Source: Fragilariopsis cylindrus CCMP1102 (taxonomy: Eukaryota; Bacillariophyta; Bacillariophyceae; Bacillariales; Bacillariaceae). From it: a stretch of DNA of 64,000 nucleotides. This document shows, one piece after another, positions 50,510 to 59,845 of this stretch. The DNA is taken from positions 62,001 to 126,000 of the forward strand of contig FMBT01000374.1 of NCBI GenBank assembly GCA_900095095.1, given 5' to 3'. The notes below the pieces were generated by a model, which was not told the DNA's origin, made no database searches, and saw nothing but the letters and a program-made list of their open reading frames with translations. The position numbers were made by a program, and so were the translations under genes. Within the stretch, counting starts at the first letter, position 1. Every line of letters begins with the position of its first letter.

Positions 50510-53005
50510 ATGAATACTCTCGACGATTATCTCGACGACGATGAACAACAACAACGAGAATTCAATGACAGGGGGGATTATAATCCTAATGACAATAATG
50601 AGTATTATGACAACAACAATGACAATGAAACTGGCAATGAAAATGAAAATGAACAACCAGATGAACGATTTGTTGTTCATATGAATTTGCGTCGACTATT
50701 ATATCGTATGGAACGTTATGAAAATTTTATTACTATTATTGATAATGACGACAACGACGACGACGACAATCAGAATCATCAATCGTGGCATTCATTATTA
50801 TTACGTGCACAACTATGCCAAGACTTATGGGAACAGGTAGCAGCATATAATGTTGGTGATACTCACGATGATGAACGAAAGATTGACTATCGTAAATTAT
50901 CTACTAGAGTAGACAGAGCATGCCGTCGTGCACGTGATATTGCTGATCAAGTAAAGCAAAATGAAAAACAAGAAGGAAAAGTTGATCTAGTAGAAAGTTT
51001 GTTCTTTCCAGGAAGTAATAATGATGATGATGGAAGTATCGATGATGAGGACGATAATAATAACAGTTTACCTATGACTTTAGAAGAAGAAGTGGAGGAG
51101 GAAGAAGTGCAGGAGGAAGGTGAAGATTCTTCTTCGGATGACAACAACAACAATAATACTGCATCATCAAATACTATTAATGCTAATACACGTTCACGTA
51201 GTAAAAATAAGGAATTGCAAGAATTACAAGAATCACAACGTGAACAAATGGAGGAGGCAATCTCAATCATGGCATGTCAAATGAAGGAGGCCACGAAAGG
51301 GATACAAACAACTATTAAGAAACAAACTGAATCGACATTAGATCAATTAGAAGATGTGGCAGAACAAAATATGATCGATGTCTCCGAAGTTGCTCAAAAT
51401 GTCAAACAACATCATGTCACACAATCGAAATCCAATTGGGGTTCGTGGACAACAATTATATTATTAGTGGGTATATTTGTCTTTACATTCCTCACAATAT
51501 TCACTATACCAAAATCATCGAAATCCTTGTATAGAACAGATGGTAGATCAAGTATACCAATTCGAATATTAAAAAAAGCAACAAACGGTATTCAATCAAT
51601 ATTATCATCATCATCATCTATTATGTCAAAATTTCGTGACGATAATGAGGATGATGATGAGGATAACGATTCGTCTTCGTCGTCGACCACTACTACTAAA
51701 ACCTGTAAGAGTGATGATTATATATGTCTTGTTGCTGCTCAAAAGGAAAAAGAAGACAACAATAAGGATGATTGGAAACATGAAGAACAACAACAAAAAG
51801 AAAAAGAACGATTAGATGAAATTGTTCAGAATATGAAGACGAAGAAGAAGAAAAAACAGAAACGTGATGGTGACGATGAAGGATTGCAGGACAAAGAAGA
51901 AGAAGAAGACAGGGTGTCAGACAATCCTTGGGGTATTGATCCTGAAGAGGAAATTGAAGAGGAAGAAGAAAAGGTGCAAGTAGTAGACAATCCCTGGGGG
52001 ATAGAACCTGAAGAAGAAGAAGATGAAGTAGAAATACTTGAACAGCACTACGAGTCACAACAAAAGGAGGAGAAGGAAAAGGATCATCGTCGTCGTCAAC
52101 AGCAGGAGAAGGAAGACCAGCAGCAGAAACAACAAGTGGTTGTTCCACCACCTTCGCCGGAAGACATTAACGTTAATGATATCTTTGCTTCCTTACAACG
52201 GCAACAACAGGCGGTGGCGGCGGCGAATGATATAGCAGCATCCGCGGATGAGGAGGAGGAAAATACGAAATCGACTACTACCACGACCACTACTGACGAT
52301 GATAAAATAGTGCCGACCATGGTTAAGAGAGAGGGTGTGGCTAGTAAACAAATTTCTCCACGTGATTTTCGTGTGGCTGCCGCATCCAATGACTATGCTA
52401 CATTACAAGAATATTTAAAGCTTGTTCCGGAACATATTAATCGACAAGATAAATTTGGTTGGACTGCCTTACATTTAGCCACCCGATCCGGTCATGAAAA
52501 CATTGTCCGTCTATTACTACAAAGTAAATACCATGGTGATGTTACTATTCTATCGAATAGTGAAGAAACAGCATTCGATGTTGCAAATGATAAATTTGGT
52601 ATCGATCATCCAATTACACAAATATTTATTGAATTAGGTTTATACCCTGACAACTATTACGAAGAAGATTATGACGATGACGACGATGATGAATTAAACG
52701 ATGTTAAAGAATTTGTCAATGAGGAAATAGAAGCGCAAAAAGCTGAGAATGAACGTATTGCCAAACAAAAACGACTGGAGGAAGAAGAAGCTAGAATTTC
52801 CAAAGAACAGAAAATTGCTAGAATAGCAGAAACAGAAAAACAAATCAAAGATGAAAAACTACGTAAACTTTTCGAACAACCAATTATTGAAGACGACGAC
52901 GATGATCATTATAACAACGAAGACGATGGCGGTAGCATTCATGAGGATCTAATAAAACTAAAAAGAAGTCGTCTGGATGCAGTTCTCGGTCGAGATGAGT
53001 TATAA
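50510..53005 (+). CDS. Ankyrin-repeat membrane protein with acidic repeats
   Basis: Single exon, 831 residues. Residues about 55-165 are ordered and helical (VVHMNLRRLLYRMERYENF, HSLLLRAQLCQDLWEQVAA). Coiled coil follows at about 240-305 (MEEAISIMACQMKEATKGI). A transmembrane helix lies at about 311-335 (TTIILLVGIFVFTFLTIFTI). The central region is Glu/Lys/Gln-rich with a duplicated phrase (SDNPWGIDPEEE and VDNPWGIEPEEE). Residues about 616-715 form ankyrin-type helices: PRDFRVAAASNDYATLQEYL, INRQDKFGWTALHLATRSGH, ENIVRLLLQ and SEETAFDVAND. A C-terminal coiled coil ends the protein. The soluble ankyrin part probably faces the cytosol and binds partners; function unknown. Asn/Asp homopolymers as in its neighbours. 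Confidence 0.82.
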   Translation: MNTLDDYLDDDEQQQREFNDRGDYNPNDNNEYYDNNNDNETGNENENEQPDERFVVHMNLRRLLYRMERYENFITIIDNDDNDDDDNQNHQSWHSLLLRAQLCQDLWEQVAAYNVGDTHDDERKIDYRKLSTRVDRACRRARDIADQVKQNEKQEGKVDLVESLFFPGSNNDDDGSIDDEDDNNNSLPMTLEEEVEEEEVQEEGEDSSSDDNNNNNTASSNTINANTRSRSKNKELQELQESQREQMEEAISIMACQMKEATKGIQTTIKKQTESTLDQLEDVAEQNMIDVSEVAQNVKQHHVTQSKSNWGSWTTIILLVGIFVFTFLTIFTIPKSSKSLYRTDGRSSIPIRILKKATNGIQSILSSSSSIMSKFRDDNEDDDEDNDSSSSSTTTTKTCKSDDYICLVAAQKEKEDNNKDDWKHEEQQQKEKERLDEIVQNMKTKKKKKQKRDGDDEGLQDKEEEEDRVSDNPWGIDPEEEIEEEEEKVQVVDNPWGIEPEEEEDEVEILEQHYESQQKEEKEKDHRRRQQQEKEDQQQKQQVVVPPPSPEDINVNDIFASLQRQQQAVAAANDIAASADEEEENTKSTTTTTTTDDDKIVPTMVKREGVASKQISPRDFRVAAASNDYATLQEYLKLVPEHINRQDKFGWTALHLATRSGHENIVRLLLQSKYHGDVTILSNSEETAFDVANDKFGIDHPITQIFIELGLYPDNYYEEDYDDDDDDELNDVKEFVNEEIEAQKAENERIAKQKRLEEEEARISKEQKIARIAETEKQIKDEKLRKLFEQPIIEDDDDDHYNNEDDGGSIHEDLIKLKRSRLDAVLGRDEL

Positions 53006-53273
53006 ATAAAAATAAATAAAGTAAACGTTGTAGTATTATATACGCAACGTGCGAAAACAGTATATTACTAGCTAGTATACACAGATTTTTTTTTAGACAC
53101 ATAAAAAAGACTTAGTATTACATTTTGAAAAACTTAATATACAAGAAACTGGTAGCTGCGTTAAACTTAGCTTGTTTGTTTCGATACATAAAAAAAATGC
53201 CCCGCGACAGAGAAGCAAAGTACGTATTTTGCATTGCGTTGTAAAAGCACCAATAAATAATTCGACACGAAAA

Positions 53274-54266
53274 CTAGCTCCTAACTTTCTGGAAGTGTGA
53301 TGATCGGTGAACATGCGTCGATTCAGATTTATTCTTTAAGATCTTTTTTCGTTTATCCCATTGAAAACCTTCCACCATTTTACCAGCAATTAATTTTCGT
53401 GCTGATTGACATTGGACCACAATCGCATTATCACGCATATCATTAGCATGATTTGGATCTAAAGTTTTATTAGCATCACTTCTCCAGATCACCCAGCGTG
53501 GACATTGTAATACTGGTTTGTATGATTTCAGTGCCTCCTTGTACGTACATGATAGACAACAGGGTGGTTGGACGAAACCAAGTCTTGCAAAGAAACATGT
53601 CTCAACGAAAAGTTCTGATATTGCATCTTCTGACAGGCAATTCGATATATCTTTCGGATAAACAATAGTGGGTGCATTCACTCCATTAACAACCCTATGG
53701 GTTGCAGTTGCCAGGGGTTGTCTGCTATTGTTACTATTGACGTCGACATGGGCATGACTAGTATTCGTGTTGTAGGTGGTGGTAGCAGCAGCAGATGGCG
53801 TTGCAGTCATAATGGTGGACGTTATCATGTCTCTCCACGATGTTTGTTGTTTACTCATCTTTTTCTTTTCTTCCGTTGCATCTAATTCTTTTTCTAATTC
53901 CTTCAAAGCATAATTACCACTTTCTCCTATACAATCTGATGTATCGAAAGTTGATAAAAATGCAATATATTTTTGATATTCATTTTGAGTCAACCATTTT
54001 TTCGAAACAAATATTTCTAATCTTTCTTCCAAGATTTCTATTCTATCACCTGTATTAGTTATATCAAAATTCTTCCTGGTGCTTCTATTACTACCTTTTA
54101 AATTTCGGATAACATCAAATACGCTAACACCATTCTCGTTCCCAATACGACAACCACCATCATCATCATCACTTTCCGGAACGCAATCGATCGCTCGCAT
54201 CAACGGTTCAATTGCAGAACACGAATCAACACAATCCGCCATTTTTTCTCGTGCTTGATATTGCAT
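53274..54266 (-). CDS. Conserved-looking hypothetical protein
   Basis: Single exon, 330 codons from the first ATG; a second Met (MADCV) eight codons on is also possible. The N-terminal half has helical patches (DRIEILEERLEIFVSKKWLT, SGNYALKELEKELDA). A Thr/Asn/Ser linker follows. The C-terminal 120 residues look ordered and well constrained: LSEDAISELFVETCFFARLG, QPPCCLSCTYKEALKS, CPRWVIWRSDANKTLDP and ARKLIAGKMVEGFQWDKRKK. The close Cys-Cys-x-x-Cys and the Trp pair suggest a small metal-binding or disulfide fold. No targeting signal. I do not know the family. It converges on the ankyrin gene (268 bp apart). Confidence 0.72.
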   Translation of the reverse strand: MQYQAREKMADCVDSCSAIEPLMRAIDCVPESDDDDGGCRIGNENGVSVFDVIRNLKGSNRSTRKNFDITNTGDRIEILEERLEIFVSKKWLTQNEYQKYIAFLSTFDTSDCIGESGNYALKELEKELDATEEKKKMSKQQTSWRDMITSTIMTATPSAAATTTYNTNTSHAHVDVNSNNSRQPLATATHRVVNGVNAPTIVYPKDISNCLSEDAISELFVETCFFARLGFVQPPCCLSCTYKEALKSYKPVLQCPRWVIWRSDANKTLDPNHANDMRDNAIVVQCQSARKLIAGKMVEGFQWDKRKKILKNKSESTHVHRSSHFQKVRS

Positions 54267-54597
54267 CTTTCTACGGACACTAGATTATAAACTGCTGTAC
54301 AGACTTCTCTTCTGTTATTACTTGATACCAGATATAATATTGGTTTTAGCCTTAGTATTTGCTCATTCACCTACTTTTCATTCCAGACTTCAGACGAAAG
54401 ATGATGTTTTTTCTTGAAAACGGTTTGTCGGTATGTTTGAATGTTGTGAGAGGAATCAGGCACGACAGGCTTTCAGCTAAAACAACGGACTTTTTTTAAG
54501 CGCAAGAGCTTTGTCGCGAGTCCGTTATTTGGGGGAGGAGGTAAACAAAATAATGTTGTGATACTTTTATATTTTTGTTTAGTACGCGCCCAAAATG

Positions 54598-56552
54598 TTA
54601 CTAGTATTATTTGTTAGTGCAGTATATAATAACAACTTTAGCATTAAGTACATACACCTAAAGGGTCATTTTTTGGAAGATTAAACTATGAAGTTTACAA
54701 TTGACCTATTGGATGGAGACCTGTTATATTCCTTATTCTTGTAAGCCAACTGGTATCTCACAATGTAGGCCCACACACAGCACACATTTTAGGAATTTAA
54801 AACGTATGTGTACACACAACAAAATATCTCATTTGAAAGTGTTGCAAAGGACAACACCAGATGGGTCGAATGCACAAGCATCCGCATAGTATATTAGAAC
54901 ATTATGTTTGCCTCCCACAATTTTTCTATTCCTGTGGTTGCGGAATAAAAATCATTTTGGTGTTGTGAAGGCACACAAACAACAAGATTTTCAATCAGAG
55001 ATGAACCATAAAATATCTCATTTGAAAGTGTTGCAAGGGACAATACTTTTTGAGTAAGGTGCACAAACATTCACATAGTGTATTGGAACATTGTGGCTGC
55101 CTCTCAAAAAACTTTTGTTCATGTGGTTGTGGAATAAAATTTGTTTTGCTGTTGTGGAAGGCTCACAAACAACAAGATTTTCAATCAGAATTGAACCACA
55201 AAATATCTCATTTGGAAGTGTTGCAAAGGACAATACTTGTTGTGTCAGGTGCACAAACATTCACATAGTGTATTGGAACATTGTGGCTGCCTCTCAAAAA
55301 ACTTTTGTTCATGTGGTTGTGGAATAAAATTTGTTTTGCTAATATGGTGGGCACACAAACAACAAGATTTTCAATCAGAGATGAACCACAAAATATCTCC
55401 TTTGGAAGGGTTGCAGACAACAATACCAGATAGGTCAGGTGCACAAACATTCACATAGTGTATTGGAACATTGTGGCTGCCTCTCAAAAAACTTTTGTTC
55501 ATGTGGTTGTGGAATAAAATTTGTTTTGCTAATATGGTGGGCACACAAACAACAAGATTTTCAGTCAGAAATGAACCACACAATATCTCATTTGAAAAAG
55601 GGTTGCAGACAACAATACCAGATAGGTCAGGTGCACAAACATCTACATATTGTACTAGAACATTGTGTTTTCCTCCTACCATCCCTGGTGGTTCATCATC
55701 ACTTGACTAAAGTAATTCTGATTCAAATTCTCACAGTGGAGTTAATTAAAATAACAGAATGAATAACTCTTCCTTAAGTTCTACAACCAGTGAGGTGCAC
55801 CAAGATACCACCCAGTCATCCATCTTATACCCATAGGGGATGAACCAAGGGTCATGATCCCTCATACATACCTTATTCTTGCCTCCAGAACACAAACATT
55901 GCATTTTGGCCAACATGTCATATTTCCATGCCCAAAAGTACCATTCAGAAATAGGCTGCCACAACATCCAAAAAAGGAATTGGACCATGATTTCAACACC
56001 CAGATACCTTCCATATATTCATATGGTCAAAATAAACCAACAATGCTTGGAACAGTTGCTGCCATATTGGTGGTATGGTGGGGCAGGGAACAATAGAATA
56101 GACATAAAATAGCCCAAAATGCACACGTTGCAAAAATATTTGAGATGCTACCGCGCCCATACCAGGTGTGCTGAGTCCCAAATAAAATAACTAGACATCA
56201 ACCTAATTCATAAAGGTTTTGGATTATATCATTGTTTTAGGTAATCATACATATATTTGGGGTGTCATGGGTCAAATTCCACCGCTATTAAAACACACAA
56301 TTTCTCTAAGTGCCAAGTGCGCGTGTAATCAAGGCGGTGATGCACCATCAATGTAGGCCTAATAACCTTGAAAGATTATATGGAGCTCAACATTATACCT
56401 ATGGGTACAAGGTCCAACTATTGCTTAGGGCTCTAGGGAGTTTAGGAAGGTGTCAGGGTGTGCTAAGCCCCCAAAAGGGTCATTTAGGCCCCAACACAGG
56501 TTTTCCCCTTTAGCGCCCACATCAGCATGGTCCTGCCCATAGCTCGCCAAGG
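54598..56552 (+). mobile_element. Non-autonomous transposon, right-truncated copy
   Basis: Left end (about 54598 onward: GTATATAATAACAACTTTAG, AAGTTTACAATTGACCTATT, TGGTATCTCACAATGTAGGC) and body match 30880-32457 in the same orientation. The last shared words are CCTTTAGCGCCCACATCAG and GGTCCTGCCCATAGCT at about 56510-56550. The first about 40 bp of the left end and everything corresponding to 32460-32998, including the right inverted end, is missing. It has more tandem units than the other copy. Confidence 0.85.
54827..55690 (+). repeat. 190-bp tandem array, about 4.5 units
   Basis: The word TCTCATTTGA or close variants starts at 54827, 55016, 55206, 55396 and 55586, giving steps of 189, 190, 190 and 190 bp. 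Inside are GTTGCAAAGGACAATAC, GTGCACAAACATTCACATAG, TTGGAACATTGTGGCTGCCT, TTTTGTTCATGTGGTTGTGG and CACACAAACAACAAGATTTT. Units three and four are nearly identical. Confidence 0.93.
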
Positions 56553-57837
56553 AAGGACATGCTTTCTCCTTGAGCACAAAGACACTAATTTCTTGTTTCT
56601 TCTTCTTGATTGATTGTCGTGCTTGTTGTTCAGTTTGTGATTTGAATTGCTAACTAAGTGCATGCGCAACTCAGTAACCTTGATGCTGTTAAGCAATTAT
56701 TTGTGCATCACTGGCTGGAACAATTGAGCCAGTCTACCTTCTACCTCTATATTCTTTCATTATTTGCATCATGCATCAGGGGTTTTATTAGTACTTATTT
56801 CTTGGATTGCTGGTACTAAGAAGACTTAGGGTAGAGTTCACTGTTTACCTTGAACATACACTTGACTTGTACCATTCTTCAATCTTGGTTCCAACTTTCA
56901 TCACACATAATAGGCAGTCCTCTGTTCAGTCAAGTGACATTGTTTCTTAGCCAGACGTGTTCAGTTCACTTGTCGCTGATTGTCCTCAAGACTGAGGAAG
57001 CATGCATGCTCAAAGACTCATCTCAATTGATTGTCCTCAAGGCTGAGGAAGATTGCATGCTCAAAACTCTATCTCAATGAGGAAGCATGCAGTAGAGCAG
57101 GTTCAAAAACTCATTTCCATTTCAATATTTGGATCTCTCCATTCACATACATAGTTCTTGAAAGTGCTGCAGCATTTATCTCACTTTGGCTTGTTGTAGT
57201 TGATTACTTTATTCAGTCGCTATAATGTCTAGTTTTTGCTAGGGTGATCGAAACAAACACATACCCATATCCTTGCAATGTTGGAGGGGGTCAGAACTTC
57301 AGCTGCCATTGTATTCATATTCTGTATTTTAATTTGGATGGTTATATGTATTATTTGGTTTATAGTTGTCCACATACTATCCTACAGTTTTTTTCTATAT
57401 GTTGTTGTGATTGAGAGCTATGGTGATGTAGTACGTGGTAATTTCCCCCTCCAAATTTCAAAACTACACATACAATAATAAAGACAGGCTTGCAAATCCA
57501 GTACTGCTGTATGGTGCACCAACCTTATCAATTCTTCTAGAATCACATATCATTTGCATGCATATTTTAAGATGTACCTGAAGGCCACTTGTATTATCAT
57601 ATAATATATTCATAGTCATAGTTAAAAACACTATGTGTGATGATGCTGAGCAGTGTAGTAGACACCTACTTGGTTATGTTCCAGCTCGAACCCATCTCAC
57701 CAACAAATAATAATGCTGTCAAGATCTGTATATACAAAAAAGGTGACTAACTGATTGATGGTGCTCTTTACTTTCTTACTATTGCTCTAGTAGATAGAAC
57801 TGCACAACCTTTTACACTACTACACTATTAAATTGTC
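56553..57837. other. Gene-poor stretch with short direct repeats
   Basis: 56980-57075 contains two or three copies of GATTGTCCTCAAG, GCTGAGGAAG and GCATGCTCAAA about 45 bp apart. Around 57497-57560 a plus-strand phrase PVLLYGAPTLSILLE resembles the end of LINE reverse transcriptases, but nothing around it supports this. No gene called. Confidence 0.45.
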
Positions 57838-57962
57838 ATCTAGCTACAGTAGCAAAAATTCCATCCAGGCCTAGTATAGTAAGGCCTAAATAAGGCTTTA
57901 TGCGATGCATGTGCGTGCTTTGATTTTACATTTTACCACAGATCAAAGCATTGATCAAGCAA
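57838..57962 (+). repeat. Dispersed 130-bp repeat, copy B
   Basis: Matches 19337-19465 in the same orientation (CATCTAGCTACAGTAGC, AATTCCATCCAGGCCTA, AAATAAGGCTTTATGCGATG, GATCAAAGCATTGATCAAGC). Its end lies 129 bp before the chosen start of the thioredoxin-hemerythrin gene, close to the 120 bp seen at the other copy. Confidence 0.85.
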
Positions 57963-58090
57963 ACACACAAACACACAAAAAGCCTATCATCATCAACACA
58001 ACCGCTTTTCATCACACAAAATCAGCAGCAGCATCAACAACAACAAAAGGAAGGCGAATTGTTGTGGTTGGGATCAATTATTGTATCAAA

Positions 58091-59429
58091 ATGACCTCTC
58101 GCCAGCGAGAACAGGTCGGTGATTTCTATGTTCACTTGGTAAACAATGATGTTGCTGCCGATCATCAAGAAGGAGCAGGATCGCGACGACGAGGACGAGG
58201 ACGTCAACCACCACAACTCGTTGTGGATAAGAATCTAACGTCGTCGACGAAGTTACTTGCCTATAATGATAAACTACCTGGTGGCAATGGGATTAAAAAA
58301 CCAACCGTACTCCATTTTTATGATGGTGGCTGAGGTAAGTTTTGCCGTCCTTCTTTTCGCTATATCTTTTTTTTTTCAATTAATTCCTCCTCTACTTCTT
58401 TCCTCATTGCATGCATCTTCGTACTTATTATCTTCAACTTTTTGTTTCTATTTTTATGTAGGTGGGTGCCGCCCTTGTGCGGCACAAATGGAATTATGGG
58501 CATCCACTATACCACAAGTACAATTTATATGTGTTTGTGTGGAATCAAAACAGGTTGCCATAATGTTCCATCAAATGTTTTCATTCCAATACGCTAAAAA
58601 TGGATATATACCCTCCAATGAATATATGCCAAGAGGATTTGGTCAACTTGGTTGTTCTGGATTTATTATCAGTGATAGTAATGGTAATTTTATTACACGC
58701 AAATCATCTGCCTATTTACAATATGGTGAACACGCATTTCGGAATGTTGAAAAATTACTGAATACAGAATTACATGGAATGAACAATACAACGGCTCCAG
58801 TGGCAGCTACCATTGAACGATCAGCTGTCATTATTGACCTAACGGAAGAAGAACCGGAATCATCGAAATCATCGAAATCGAAAAAATCGGTTGGTATTAT
58901 GAAAACCCCAAAATCAGTTGGTGTTGAATCAATGGATGATGAACATATTGAATGTACAAATTCATTTAATCGTGTACTGAAAGATCCATCCTATGAAAAT
59001 TTAGATGAACTTTATATTATATTGAAGATGCATTTTAAACATGAAGAGGATCTAATTGGACTATATTCAAATTCATTATCCAATAATAGTACATTTTCGA
59101 AACTTACTTCACATAAGATGGATCATGATCGAATACTTTCTATTGCAAAGAATGAACTTGATCGTGTTGAGAACAATGTGTCATCAACGTCAGCAAGTAG
59201 TTGTAGTATGCCTCAACCAGGACAACCACGTGTATGACACACGCAGTCGTCATCGATATCATGTTCGACGACGACGGCGCCATCATCATCATCAACTTCA
59301 TCTTCCTCGGAGGAATCGAAATCAGATATTGATATTGATGTAGTACATCAACTTATTGATACATTCCATACCCATGCTGATACATTCGATATTTTATATC
59401 AACAACAAATTCCATCCGAAGCAAAGTAG
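58091..59429 (+). CDS. Thioredoxin-like/hemerythrin fusion with two in-frame TGA codons
   Basis: The first exon starts at MTSRQREQVGDFYVH; an ATG at 57905 lies inside the dispersed repeat and is less likely. Exon 1 leads to PTVLHFYDGG. The second exon, from 58462, continues GGCRPCAAQMELWASTIPQ, a thioredoxin-type CxxC, and the fold runs to about SAYLQYGEHAFRNVEKLL. Then comes a hemerythrin domain with DDEHIE, LKMHFKHEED, SHKMDHDRIL and, beyond a TGA at 59235-59237, LIDTFHTHADTFDILYQ; these give the D-x2-H, H-F-x2-E, H-x3-H and H-x3-D metal ligands. With the strong GTAAGT donor at 58335 a TGA (58331-58333) stays in frame just before GGCRPC; the weaker donor GTGGCT at 58326 removes it. The second TGA could be removed by a 69-bp intron (59178-59246, GTGTCA...GCAG). 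Likely role is redox or oxygen/iron sensing; inferred. Confidence 0.72.
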
Positions 59430-59845
59430 TAGTAGTTAGATATATACCGAGACAAAAATGAAGAGAAAAAGAGATACACAGGAAGAATAGTTTTGAATGA
59501 CGTATGGATATACTGAATCATCGTGATATACTAAAGTTATACTGTATCTATAAATTTTGATTCATATTTCATACTGAGAAAAAACTGATCACCTCCTATT
59601 CTATTTTCTCCTTTTTTTTCTCCAAAATAAAGAAATAAAAAGTCAAAAGCAATTTATTGCATTCCAGTTTGTTGTCCTACTAAACAAACTACGATAATTA
59701 AAACTTTAACCTTTACAGTTATATAATCCCTATGTATGTATGTATGTTCGTATCTTTTGTTCAATCGTTCTCCTTTTTTCCTCTTCCTCTTCTTGTTTTC
59801 TCCTTCTTCAAATCTTGCAACTTCGGACGGCTCACGACGACTACA
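59238..59845. other. 3' region between convergent genes
   Basis: 59238-59429 is in-frame coding sequence of the thioredoxin-hemerythrin gene, as described there. From 59430 to 59845 no coding signal is seen; it is AT-rich 3' UTR and shared intergenic sequence. Confidence 0.6.

Noticed and set aside
54827-55690. CRISPR array
   Set aside because: Period of 190 bp without short repeats and spacers, in a eukaryotic transposon.
57490-57570. Phrase PVLLYGAPTLSILLE resembling the end of a LINE reverse transcriptase
   Set aside because: Only about 15 residues; no other reverse transcriptase motif or endonuclease nearby.
57905-58090. Upstream in-frame ATG for the thioredoxin-hemerythrin gene
   Set aside because: It falls in the dispersed 130-bp repeat and the added N terminus has no protein-like pattern; the start at 58091 was kept.
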